Notes: a model not told the origin generated them from the sequence alone. A stretch of 10,288 nucleotides of DNA from JAFGRR01 sp964499235 (GCA_964499235.1 CAZCKC010000126.1:1-10288); one strand, 5' to 3'; positions 1 through 7,014 are shown, counted from the first letter of the stretch. Numbers and translations: made by a program.

Positions 1-2546
1 CCGACCCCCCTTGCCAAGGAGCGGTCACCCGCTATACGGACAAGTTCACCGGTGACCGCAACCGGCTGCTGATGTCGAATCCGCCGAGCCTCGACCGGGA
101 GAAGCTCAGCGTTCGGATCAGCTACGACGAGGGCCTGACCTGGACCCACGGCCGGATGCTGTATCCGTTCGACACCGGCTACAGCGACATCACGATCCTG
201 CCGAACGGCGCCGTCGGCGTCTTCTACGAGCGGGGCCGATCGATTTCGACGCAGGAAATGTGGTTCGCGATTCTGGATCCGAGTTGGCTGGAGGCGGTTG
301 CTGACCACGCGTGGTGGAACTTCGATGAAAAGGCCAATGGGATCGCCAGCACGTTGCCGCAGAGTATCGAGGACGTGAGCGGCTTCGAGCTGCACGCCGC
401 CGGGGCGGGAAACCGGCCGCCGGCCTATGTACCGGGCGCGCCCCAGTACGGGTCATCGTCAGCACTGAACTTCAAGGCCGGCTCCGATCATGTCGTGTGG
501 GAGGACGACGGGGACCGCGAACTCGACTTCGACGCGGCCGACAGCTTCACGATCGAGGTGGTGTTCCGAACCACCGAGCACGCCAACGGGGGCGCGGCCG
601 CCGCCGGTGCGCTGGTGGCAAAGGATTGGGGGGTTGACCTGCCGAGCTGGTGGTTGCGCGTCGAGAACGGTGTCGCCCGCTTCCTGATCGATGATGTCGA
701 CCTCGGCTCCAGCAGTGTTTCGTCAAGCCTGACGGTAGCTGACGGGGCGTGGCGGCACGTAGCGGCGGTTCGCGATGTGCTGCGCGATGAGCTGCGGATC
801 TACGTCGATCACGTGCTCGTCGGGGTGGCGGCGGACACCACCACCGGTACGCTGGCCAACGACCAGGATCTCCGCATTGGAGCGTTTAACTCCAGCAGCC
901 GAGAATTCGTCGGCGACATCGACTTTGTCCGGATCAGCCGTGGAACGCTAAACCCGGCGGCCTTCGTCCAGCCGGCGACAACCGGCTCGGTGCTCGGCTT
1001 CTGGACGTTCGAAGAGCTGCCGGCCGGGGCCGACGCCCCCCTGCAGCGCGGAGCGGTCCGCGATGCCAGCGGCCGCCACCGGCACGCGACCGCCAGCGGG
1101 AGCGCGCCGCCCACTTACGAAGCCGGCTCGGCGGCGTTCGCACAAACCAGCAGCATCGCTTTCACGAGCGGCGACGATGCGATCATCTTCCCGGATCGGG
1201 ATGCCGACCACTTCGACTTCGCGGCCGATGACAGCTTCACGCTCGAAGCGGTGTTCCGGACGACGGCCCACGGGGCGGGCGGCAGCCAGCAAGCGGGCGC
1301 GTTGGTCGCGAAGGATTGGGGGCCCGAGTTGCCAAGCTGGTGGCTCCGCGTTGAAAACGGAGTGGCGCGGTTCCTGATCGACGACGACCCGGCCGGCGCC
1401 AGTGCGGTTTCGAGCGACGTGAACGTCAATGACGGCAACTGGCGGCACGTGGCGGCGGTGCGCGACGCCGGCCGTCAGGAGTTGCGGCTCTACGTGGACC
1501 ACGTCCTGGCGGGGGTGGCCGCCGATACGACCACTGGCTCGCTGGCCAATGCTCAGGACCTAGTCATCGGGGCCTTCTCGAACACCAGCCGCGAGTTCGA
1601 GGGCGAGATTGACTGGGTTCGCATTTCGCGCGGCGCCTTGGAGCCGAAAGCGTTTGTTCAGCCGGTCGGCGCCCCGTCGGTGATCCGGGGGGACTGGGAA
1701 TTCGACGCGGCGCTCAGCGGTGACTATCCGCCGGCGGCGCTTGGCAAGATGCGCGACACGAGCGGCTGGAACCACCACCTCAGCGTACAAGGCGTGCCGC
1801 GGCCGGTTCGCGCGCTCGGCGATCCGATTCGGGGGGCGACGCCGGCCTTGCAGTTCCGCGCCCGGCAGCCCGACGCTCTGGTTCACACCGACGCCGGCGA
1901 CGACCGGTTCGATTTCGGCCCCGCTGACAGCTTCACGCTCGAGGCGATCATTCAGACGACGGAAAACGAGATCGGAGGCCTGGTCGCCAAGGATGACCCG
2001 ATGGATGGTCCTGGCTGGGTCTGGCAACTCGACGGGGGCGGGACGATGCGCTTCAGCGTGTCCGACGGCTTGGCCGCCAACAGCGTCCGCAGCAGCAGCG
2101 CGGACGCCGTCAGCGACGGTCAATGGCGCCACGTCGCAGCGGTTCGCGATGCCCAGGCCCGCGACCTGCGGCTTTACGTGGACTACCAGCTCGTGAAGGT
2201 GAGCCCGGACATCACGACTGCGCCGCTGGACAACGACAAGGATCTGCTGATCGGGGCGATTCATACGCGTGATGCCGGCTTCGACGGCCTGATGGATCGG
2301 GTGCGAATTACGGAGGCCGCGTTGTCGCCGGGCGACTTCCTGCCCTGCGGGACGTTCGGCGACCTGACCTGTGACGGGCGTCGGGACAGCGAGGACCTCG
2401 AGCAGCTGGCCCAGTGCCTGCAAGGTCCCGACGTGCTCGCGTCGCCGGGCGGCTGTACGCCACTGGATTTCAACCGGTCCGACCTCGATGGCGATCAGGA
2501 TGTCGACCTCGTCGACGCAGCGCTCTTGAGCCGCGAGGTCAACTGA
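1..2546 (+). CDS. Secreted GH33 sialidase, C-terminal part, with three LamG domains and a dockerin-like tail (5' partial)
   Basis: The frame is open from the left edge (first full codon at 3), so the ATG at 72 is internal and 847 residues are visible. Residues 1-90 look like the last blades of a GH33 sialidase. They show an Asp-box (SYDEGLTW, 40-47), a GYSD motif whose Tyr60 fits the catalytic nucleophile, Glu76 in FYERG, and Arg32 as a candidate third arginine of the carboxylate-binding triad. Three LamG/concanavalin-like domains follow at about 104-324, 330-554 and 560-781; the first two are close copies. The tail (782-847) has two calcium-loop-like repeats (starting D787 and D827) and a cysteine-bearing linker, as in planctomycete dockerin-like tails. 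Family knowledge: GH33 enzymes release terminal sialic acid from glycans. Inferred role: extracellular or surface desialylation feeding the importer at 8245. The missing N-terminus should hold the signal peptide, the first two arginines and the acid/base Asp. The gene is probably co-transcribed with 2587. Confidence 0.87.
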   Translation, partial: DPPCQGAVTRYTDKFTGDRNRLLMSNPPSLDREKLSVRISYDEGLTWTHGRMLYPFDTGYSDITILPNGAVGVFYERGRSISTQEMWFAILDPSWLEAVADHAWWNFDEKANGIASTLPQSIEDVSGFELHAAGAGNRPPAYVPGAPQYGSSSALNFKAGSDHVVWEDDGDRELDFDAADSFTIEVVFRTTEHANGGAAAAGALVAKDWGVDLPSWWLRVENGVARFLIDDVDLGSSSVSSSLTVADGAWRHVAAVRDVLRDELRIYVDHVLVGVAADTTTGTLANDQDLRIGAFNSSSREFVGDIDFVRISRGTLNPAAFVQPATTGSVLGFWTFEELPAGADAPLQRGAVRDASGRHRHATASGSAPPTYEAGSAAFAQTSSIAFTSGDDAIIFPDRDADHFDFAADDSFTLEAVFRTTAHGAGGSQQAGALVAKDWGPELPSWWLRVENGVARFLIDDDPAGASAVSSDVNVNDGNWRHVAAVRDAGRQELRLYVDHVLAGVAADTTTGSLANAQDLVIGAFSNTSREFEGEIDWVRISRGALEPKAFVQPVGAPSVIRGDWEFDAALSGDYPPAALGKMRDTSGWNHHLSVQGVPRPVRALGDPIRGATPALQFRARQPDALVHTDAGDDRFDFGPADSFTLEAIIQTTENEIGGLVAKDDPMDGPGWVWQLDGGGTMRFSVSDGLAANSVRSSSADAVSDGQWRHVAAVRDAQARDLRLYVDYQLVKVSPDITTAPLDNDKDLLIGAIHTRDAGFDGLMDRVRITEAALSPGDFLPCGTFGDLTCDGRRDSEDLEQLAQCLQGPDVLASPGGCTPLDFNRSDLDGDQDVDLVDAALLSREVN
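540..974 (+). repeat. LamG tandem duplication, copy 1 (protein-level)
   Basis: These 145 codons (DSFT to FVQP) in the first LamG domain align without gaps to 1230-1664. By hand count 108 of 145 residues match (about 74%). Shared blocks include GALVAKDW, LPSWWLRVENGVARFLIDD and WRHVAAVRD. Many synonymous positions differ, so this is an established duplication and not a recent DNA copy. Confidence 0.8.
1230..1664 (+). repeat. LamG tandem duplication, copy 2 (protein-level)
   Basis: This is the second copy of the 145-codon LamG core, offset by exactly 690 bp (230 codons) from copy 1. The third LamG domain (core from about 1926) is a more distant relative: it keeps DSFTLEA, GLVAKD, WRHVAAVRD and LRLYVD, but loses the LPSWWLRVENGVARF block. 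Confidence 0.8.
2346..2546 (+). other. Dockerin-like C-terminal tail of the sialidase (two Ca-loop repeats)
   Basis: Residues 782-847 of the visible protein contain two dockerin/EF-type loops: DLTCDGRRDSED, then DLDGDQDVDLVD. They are separated by a linker with CLQGPD and a further Cys. Asp at positions 1, 5, 9 and 12 is kept in both loops; position 3 is Thr in loop 1 and Asp in loop 2. Such tails are common on secreted planctomycete proteins, where a cohesin partner is usually unknown, so 'dockerin-like' describes the fold and does not prove a cellulosome-type complex. Confidence 0.7.
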
Positions 2547-2574
2547 TGAGGGGCATGACCTTGAGCAAGGATGT

Positions 2575-2579
2575 GAGGG
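2575..2579 (+). promoter_or_regulatory. Ribosome binding site deciding the start of the dioxygenase gene
   Basis: GAGGG lies 7 nt before the ATG at 2587 but only 4 nt before the in-frame GTG at 2584. The spacing therefore favours ATG 2587 by one codon. Confidence 0.5.
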
Positions 2580-2586
2580 CACTGTG

Positions 2587-3414
2587 ATGAAACGAACCCC
2601 GCGCGAGCACTTCTTCAACCGTCGCCGGCTGACCGTTGCTGAGCTCGCTGCGTACGCCGACCAGGGTTTCCTGCTGCTGGACGGCTTGCTGACCCCTGAG
2701 GGGGTCGCGACGCTCCGAGATGCCAGCATGCGCGTCTGGCGCGAACAAAAGGGTGAAACGGATCCCAAGGGCACCTGGCTGCAAAGCGCCCTGCTGCCGA
2801 ACGTTCACCACCACGACGAACTGATCCGTGAGTTCTATTTCAATGGTCCCCTGGTCGATGTCGCCACCGAGCTGATCGGACCGAACATCAAGGGGGCGAC
2901 GAGCCAACTGACGTTCAAGCTGCGCGGCAACACGCAGTCCTTCGGCTGGCACCAGGACAACGGCTACGGCCAACTGGTCCCCGAGAACGCGATCACCACC
3001 CTGACCGCGCTCGAGGACAACGACCGCGAGACCGGCTGCCTGTGGTTGATCCCCGGCTCCCACCAGCAAGGCCAGATCGATGTGAGCGACCGGCTGACCG
3101 CCGAAGCGAAGGCCAGCGGCGCCGACTTGACCGTGCAGCCTGCGGACGAGTCCGGGGCCCGGCCGATGCCGATGAAGGCCGGCCAAACGCTGATCTTCCA
3201 TTGTCACATGCTGCACAAGTCGGAGGGCAACGACGCGCCGGACCGCGATCGGCGGATCCTGTTCCTGCGGTACGCGGATGCGGACGCGGTGGAGGTTTAC
3301 AACAACCACGCGCCGCGGCTGGGCAAGCTCCTGCGGGGGCAAAGCCGGTTTCCGGAGGTGACCGCCTTCGAGGCGGCATTGGGCGCAAGGGAGAAGTCCG
3401 CCGGGCGGCGCTGA
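2587..3414 (+). CDS. Phytanoyl-CoA dioxygenase (PhyH) family Fe(II)/2-oxoglutarate oxygenase
   Basis: The protein has 275 residues from ATG 2587 (276 from GTG 2584), a usual PhyH length, with no signal peptide, so it is cytoplasmic. The iron-binding facial triad is readable: H122-x-D124 in the WHQDNGYG motif and H210 in LHKSEGN, which fits the family H-x-S-x-x-N pattern. Arg222/Arg223 just downstream is a candidate 2-oxoglutarate carboxylate ligand. The TGCLWLIPGSH block between them is also typical. The family couples 2-oxoglutarate decarboxylation to hydroxylation of very varied substrates; the substrate here cannot be read from sequence. The 40-bp gap after the sialidase suggests co-transcription, hinting at a sugar-derived or aglycone substrate, but planctomycetes carry many PhyH paralogues next to sugar genes. 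Family call is firm; role is open. Confidence 0.85.
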   Translation: MKRTPREHFFNRRRLTVAELAAYADQGFLLLDGLLTPEGVATLRDASMRVWREQKGETDPKGTWLQSALLPNVHHHDELIREFYFNGPLVDVATELIGPNIKGATSQLTFKLRGNTQSFGWHQDNGYGQLVPENAITTLTALEDNDRETGCLWLIPGSHQQGQIDVSDRLTAEAKASGADLTVQPADESGARPMPMKAGQTLIFHCHMLHKSEGNDAPDRDRRILFLRYADADAVEVYNNHAPRLGKLLRGQSRFPEVTAFEAALGAREKSAGRR

Positions 3415-3460
3415 GCGCAGATGATGCTAAGCCTTTTCAGAACAATGGTTTGCGAATCCA

Positions 3461-3481
3461 CCAGCCGGCGGGCCGGCGTGG
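3461..3481 (+). terminator. GC-rich hairpin after the sialidase-dioxygenase unit (possible terminator)
   Basis: GCCGGC (3464-3469) and GCCGGC (3472-3477) can pair across a very short loop. CCA (3461-3463) and TGG (3479-3481) extend the stem past a bulged G3478. It starts 47 bp after the stop at 3414 and lies before the next promoter. There is no T-run, so it is not a canonical intrinsic terminator and may only be a stable structure. Confidence 0.3.
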
Positions 3482-3516
3482 GATCGGCACCTGAAACGTG
3501 TCGGGGCGCCCTTGAG

Positions 3517-3545
3517 TTGCGTCAATTGCACACATTGTATACAAT
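3517..3545 (+). promoter_or_regulatory. Putative promoter with a palindromic GntR/FCD operator over the -10
   Basis: ATTGTATACAAT (3534-3545) is a perfect 12-bp palindrome. It contains TTGTATACAA, which fits the TNGT-N(0-3)-ACNA half-site pattern known for FadR-subfamily GntR regulators. TTGCGT (3517-3522) and TACAAT (3540-3545) are spaced 17 bp and resemble a sigma70 promoter. A regulator bound to the palindrome would therefore cover the -10. A weaker dyad, TTG-CGT-CAA (3517-3525), overlaps the -35. The palindrome ends 21 bp before the regulator's start codon, implying autoregulation. I saw no second copy of the 12-mer in the window. This is also the only clearly AT-richer patch in the GC-rich region. 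Confidence 0.6.
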
Positions 3546-3566
3546 TCACCTGGAGCAGGGCATGCG

Positions 3567-4361
3567 ATGATTCGCTCAACTCTCAAACAGCGTGCTTACC
3601 GCGATATCCGCACCAAGATCCAGAATGGGGATCTGTGGGCGGGGGCCCGGCTTTCCGAGCTCTCACTCTCGAAAGAGCTGCAAATCAGCCGGACGCCGAT
3701 CCGGGAAGCCATCCACCAGCTCGCCAGCGAAGGCATCGTCGAGCATATCCCGCACCAGGGCGCCTTCGTGCGCCAGCTCACCCGCCCGGAGCTGCAGGAA
3801 CTGTTCGACCTGCGCGAGACGCTCGAGTGCTATGCCGTCCGGCGGGCGGCCGACCACGTCAGCGACGCGGATCTGGCGTTGCTGGATCGGCTGTGCGTGG
3901 TCATGCGGCTCCAGGTGAAGCAGGCCCTGCAAGCGGGAACACCGGCCATCACCGGCGACGAAGCCAACGACTGGGTGATTAACGACTCGCTGTTTCACAT
4001 GCTGCTGATTCGGGCGGCGAAGAACTCCTGGCTGTTGAAGATCATCGGCGACCTGCAGCTGATGACGCGGATGTTCGGCCAACGGCGGGAGCCGTTGGGG
4101 GTCAGCAACCTGGTTTGGATCTACGCCGGGCACGCCCGCATCGTGCGGGCGCTGCACCGCCGCGACGCCGTGGGGGCCAGCCGCGAGATGGGACGTCACA
4201 TTCGCCGCGGGTGCCGGCTGGTGTTGCAGCTGTGCGGACCGGGCGACGGCGCGGGACGAGATGACGGCATGCCGGCGGATTGGCCGGCGGAGGTTCGTGA
4301 CCTGGTGCGGCGGCTCGAGGCCTTCGATGCGTCGAGCGAGCCGGAACGGTCGAGGGGATAG
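3567..4361 (+). CDS. GntR-family transcriptional regulator, FadR subfamily (FCD domain)
   Basis: The protein has 264 residues. Residues 6-75 form a GntR winged helix-turn-helix: LKQRAYRDIRTKI, the LSELSLSKELQISRTPIREAI core at 29-49 with the recognition helix near 40-49, and a wing ending HQGAFVRQL. From about 80 an all-helical FCD domain follows. Its metal-binding set is D140, H144 (D-x3-H), H189 and H211. AGGG at 3557-3560 sits 6 nt before ATG 3567; the ATG at 3562 opens only a two-codon frame. FCD regulators bind small acids or sugar acids and usually repress; NanR of E. coli is a sialate-responsive member of the same subfamily. Its position between the two halves of a sialate locus makes it the likely local regulator, probably binding the palindrome at 3534-3545. 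That sialate is the effector is inference. Confidence 0.9.
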   Translation: MIRSTLKQRAYRDIRTKIQNGDLWAGARLSELSLSKELQISRTPIREAIHQLASEGIVEHIPHQGAFVRQLTRPELQELFDLRETLECYAVRRAADHVSDADLALLDRLCVVMRLQVKQALQAGTPAITGDEANDWVINDSLFHMLLIRAAKNSWLLKIIGDLQLMTRMFGQRREPLGVSNLVWIYAGHARIVRALHRRDAVGASREMGRHIRRGCRLVLQLCGPGDGAGRDDGMPADWPAEVRDLVRRLEAFDASSEPERSRG

Positions 4362-4378
4362 CGCAATGGGCCTGCCAG

Positions 4379-4430
4379 CCCGGTGAAGCCCGGGTGCGGC
4401 CAGCAACGATCGACGAACGCATTCGTTGAT
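4379..4430 (+). promoter_or_regulatory. Two small hairpins between the regulator and the LamG gene
   Basis: CCCGG (4379-4383) and CCGGG (4390-4394) form a 5-bp stem. ATCGACGAA (4409-4417) and TTCGTTGAT (4422-4430) form a 9-bp stem with one G-U pair and a 4-nt loop, ending 2 nt before the Shine-Dalgarno sequence GGGAGG (4433-4438). They could pause or process the transcript, or tune translation of the LamG protein. They do not match any riboswitch class I know, and no T-run is present. Confidence 0.3.
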
Positions 4431-4444
4431 GTGGGAGGTTAACA

Positions 4445-5986
4445 ATGGGCGGCGGAAAGTGGCACCGGCATCTGGCAACACTGCTGGTCGGCGCATTCGC
4501 GGCGACCGGCGCGTGGGCTCAAACGATTGCCTACTGGGAGTTCGAAGAAAAGTCACCGGGCAACCTGGCAAGCACGGTTGCGGGTGCCATCGTGGACTCC
4601 AGCGGGAACGGGCGCAACCTGACGGCCGCGGGGTCGCCGGAGTTGCCGTTCTACGTTGAGCCCTGTCCAGCGTATGACGGGGGTTCCTCGCTCAACTTCC
4701 TCGATCCCGAGAACGACCGCCTTTTCTTCCCAGATAATGGGGGCAGCGACTTCGATTTTGGCGCAAACGAAAGCTTCACGGTCGAAGCGGTCATCGGCGG
4801 GTTCGTCCAGCCCGACATCGGCGCGCTGGTGGCCAAGGACACGCTCGACCCGGAAGACTCGCAATGGTGGTTCCGGCACGAGAACGGCGTGCTGAAGTTC
4901 CTGGTGCGCGACACGCTGGGTAACCAGAGGAGCGTCAACGCCGGCGGCAGCGCGATCGCGATCGTGAACAACGCGGCCTGGCATCACGTGGCGGCGGTCC
5001 GCGACGTGGACGCCGGCGTCCTGCGGCTCTACGTGAACTACATCCTCGTCGCCGAGGAGCCGGACCCGACCACCGGTCCGATCGAGAACGACGACGACCT
5101 GACGATCGGCGGCTTCACCAATGCCGACGATCGCGAATTCGGCCCGGGCGACATCGATTTCATGCGCATCAGCAGCGGGGCCCTGACGCCGGGGCAGTTC
5201 GTCCAGCGACGGGCTGAAAACAAGGACGTCCTGGCGTTCTGGGACTTCGAAGACGGCGTCGTCGGTACCCGCGTGGCCGGTGAAACCGGTGCGATCCTCG
5301 ACGCGGGGCCGGCCGGCCGGCACGCGACCGCGGTCCCGAACGACCCGGGCGACCTGGCGACGTTGCCGGAGTACGTCGAGGGCGTCTGCGGGACGGCACT
5401 GCGCCTGACGGCGGGCGACGACGGGTTCTTTTTCCCGTACAGCGCTCCCTACCCGTTCGACATCCCGGCCAACGAGGGAATGACCTTCGAGATCGTGGCG
5501 AAGACCTCGGCGCTGGACGTCTTCCAGGCGTTCATCGCACGCGACGCCCCCGGTCCGCAGTACTGGACGCGGATTCGCGACGACGTCCGCGCCCAGTTCT
5601 TCGCGTCCGACGGCAGCGGCAACAGCATCGATTCACGCGACCGGCTGCTCAACGACGACCGCTGGCACCATATTGCCTTCGTCCGCGATGGCCGGGCCGA
5701 GTTGCTGAAGCTGTACGTCGACTACGAACTGGTCGCGACGAACGGCGAGCCGACGGCCGGGCCGATCGAGAACACGGCCCCTCTGACCGTCGGTGAGTTC
5801 GTCACCTCGAGCACGCGCTCGTTCATCGGCGACATTGAACTCGTCCGCATCAGTAACGGCGCCCTGACGCCCGCCGAGTTTGTGGCGTGTGTCGACACAA
5901 CCCGGGCGTCCGACCTGGACGACGACAACGATACGGACCTGGCAGACTTCCAAATCTTCCAGGAGCAGTACAGCGGTCCCCAGTAA
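4445..5986 (+). CDS. Secreted two-LamG protein with a one-loop dockerin-like tail
   Basis: The protein has 513 residues. Residues 1-25 form a signal peptide with basic residues, a hydrophobic core and a probable cut after AWA (A25/Q26). Two LamG/concanavalin-like domains lie at about 28-255 and 262-480; each starts with a YWEFE/FWDFE strand and carries the W(H)HHxA(A/F)VRD block. A short tail (482-513) holds a single calcium loop, D490-L-D-D-D-N-D-T-D-L-A-D501, against two in the sialidase. No hydrolase domain or catalytic motif is visible. The LamG domains resemble those of the sialidase at 1-2546 (GALVAKD, GDIDFMRIS, ALTPGQFVQ). Start choice is supported by GGGAGG 6 nt upstream and the signal peptide. 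Probable role: binding glycan or protein at the cell surface or in the matrix, possibly as a partner of the sialidase. The exact ligand is unknown. Confidence 0.8.
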   Translation: MGGGKWHRHLATLLVGAFAATGAWAQTIAYWEFEEKSPGNLASTVAGAIVDSSGNGRNLTAAGSPELPFYVEPCPAYDGGSSLNFLDPENDRLFFPDNGGSDFDFGANESFTVEAVIGGFVQPDIGALVAKDTLDPEDSQWWFRHENGVLKFLVRDTLGNQRSVNAGGSAIAIVNNAAWHHVAAVRDVDAGVLRLYVNYILVAEEPDPTTGPIENDDDLTIGGFTNADDREFGPGDIDFMRISSGALTPGQFVQRRAENKDVLAFWDFEDGVVGTRVAGETGAILDAGPAGRHATAVPNDPGDLATLPEYVEGVCGTALRLTAGDDGFFFPYSAPYPFDIPANEGMTFEIVAKTSALDVFQAFIARDAPGPQYWTRIRDDVRAQFFASDGSGNSIDSRDRLLNDDRWHHIAFVRDGRAELLKLYVDYELVATNGEPTAGPIENTAPLTVGEFVTSSTRSFIGDIELVRISNGALTPAEFVACVDTTRASDLDDDNDTDLADFQIFQEQYSGPQ

Positions 5987-6037
5987 CCGCCGATCGGTGC
6001 GCCGTCGGTCGACGACCCTGAAGGCCCGGGATCGCGG

Positions 6038-6056
6038 CCGGGACGCTCGCGTCCGG
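6038..6056 (+). other. GC hairpin in the LamG-prepilin gap
   Basis: GGACG (6041-6045) and CGTCC (6050-6054) form a stem with loop CTCG, extended by CC/GG past a bulged G6040. It lies 51 bp after the LamG stop and 80 bp before the next start. It lacks a T-run, so a terminator role is unproven; the rest of the 151-bp gap shows nothing recognisable apart from the ribosome binding site. Confidence 0.25.
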
Positions 6057-6137
6057 CACCGTTTGCGGCTGCGTGCAGCGGGGCCGGCGGCGGGCGGCGC
6101 AGCCTGCTTCCGGTGGTGGGTATAAGGAAGGAACGAC

Positions 6138-7007
6138 ATGGCCCGCATCCGCGCCTTCACGTTGATCGAGTTGCTCGTCGTCGTGGCGATCATCGCCTTG
6201 CTGATCAGTGTGCTCTTGCCCGCTCTCCAACGGGCCCGCGACCAGGCGAAGTTCGTCAATTGCGCGAGCAACCTGCGGCAGGTGCTGACCGCAGCGCTAA
6301 TGTACACGCAGAACTGGAAGGAGTTCCCGCCGGCCATCACCCAGAACCGGTGCGTCGACCGGCGGGGGCGTTTCTGGGCCAAGCCCTCGTGGATCAACTA
6401 CAACGCGAACAACCCGACGTGCTCCTCGGCCGGCGGCGCGGTGTGGCCGTTCCTGGGCGAGTTCCTGCCCGCCCCCGACGTTTTTATCTGTCCGATGTCA
6501 CCCGGCAAGCCGCTGGCACTGAACGAGGACTACGAGTCGGCCGACACGCGGTTCCTGCACGGATCGTACTACCTGTTGTGGAACTACCCGGCCTTCGAGG
6601 TCAGCGGCTTTTACGGCCCCCGCAACCCCGCGGACCAGCGTGGGGGCGAAGACGGGCGGCGCCGCATTTCCGCCAGCAACCGGCTGCTGGTGGCCGACCG
6701 ACTCGAGTTCAACGACCCGCCGGGCTCGCTCGCCTGGGACGCCAGCCATCGGTTCGAGGGCAGTCGCGAGCTCCGCGAGCAAACGATTTCGATCTGGACC
6801 TCTGAAGGCAACTTCACCAGTAGCGACCCCGACGAGTCGCGGCCGTCCGTGAGCAGCAACGCCGGCTACCTCGACGGCCATGTTTCAGCGTGGAACTCAG
6901 ATTCGGCCCTAGCGATGGAGCGCCCCCTGACCGACGCCCTGACATTGTTTCCCCGCGACGCCGTGCCGCACCGCGATCCCGACGAAGAGCGCCGCAACGG
7001 GCGCTGA
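6138..7007 (+). CDS. Prepilin-like protein of the planctomycete H-X9-DG (DUF1559-type) class
   Basis: The protein has 289 residues. An excellent AGGAAGGA stretch (6125-6132) precedes ATG 6138. The N-terminus is a type IV prepilin/pseudopilin signal: RIRA|FTLIELLVVVAIIALL, with Glu11 as the conserved +5 residue and a 20-residue hydrophobic helix to about residue 28. The -1 residue is Ala6, not the usual Gly. The NLRQV block after the helix (near 48), FICPMSPG mid-protein and the C-terminal YLDGHV are typical of the class. In the H-X9-DG motif the His is missing: D246-G247 is present but position 236 is Pro. The protein should be anchored in the inner membrane and face the periplasm, perhaps as a subunit of a secretion or uptake pseudopilus. 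The function of the family is unknown; members often sit beside secreted sugar-degrading enzymes. The gene runs 8 bp ahead of the next and is likely co-transcribed with it. Confidence 0.85.
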   Translation: MARIRAFTLIELLVVVAIIALLISVLLPALQRARDQAKFVNCASNLRQVLTAALMYTQNWKEFPPAITQNRCVDRRGRFWAKPSWINYNANNPTCSSAGGAVWPFLGEFLPAPDVFICPMSPGKPLALNEDYESADTRFLHGSYYLLWNYPAFEVSGFYGPRNPADQRGGEDGRRRISASNRLLVADRLEFNDPPGSLAWDASHRFEGSRELREQTISIWTSEGNFTSSDPDESRPSVSSNAGYLDGHVSAWNSDSALAMERPLTDALTLFPRDAVPHRDPDEERRNGR

Positions 7008-7014
7008 TTCCGGA

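Noticed and set aside
72..74. ATG at 72 as the true start of the sialidase gene
   Set aside because: The same frame is open to the left edge and reads sialidase-like sequence (CQGAVTRY, then RNRLLMSNP) before this codon, and starting here would remove part of the catalytic domain.
1560..2774. 404-codon open frame on the minus strand
   Set aside because: It lies opposite clear LamG, dockerin-like and PhyH coding sequence, shows no domain, and crosses the end of one gene and the start of the next. GC-rich coding DNA often leaves such stop-poor antisense frames.
3512..3982. Plus-strand open frame overlapping the start of the regulator gene
   Set aside because: It is out of frame with the GntR gene, spans the promoter/operator region, and its product is low-complexity Arg/Ala/Pro-rich text typical of a shifted frame.
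3663..4571. 302-codon open frame on the minus strand
   Set aside because: It is antisense to the GntR/FCD gene, whose helix-turn-helix and metal ligands are readable on the plus strand; the minus product resembles no family I know.
6113..6134. Promoter from the AT-richer GGTATAAGGAAGG stretch before the prepilin-like gene
   Set aside because: TATAAG could pass for a -10, but no matching -35 is visible in the GC-rich sequence upstream and the purine run is better explained as the ribosome binding site.
6113..6805. 230-codon plus-strand frame over the prepilin-like gene
   Set aside because: The other frame begins with a textbook prepilin signal and a strong ribosome binding site; this one is Arg/Pro-rich with no signature.
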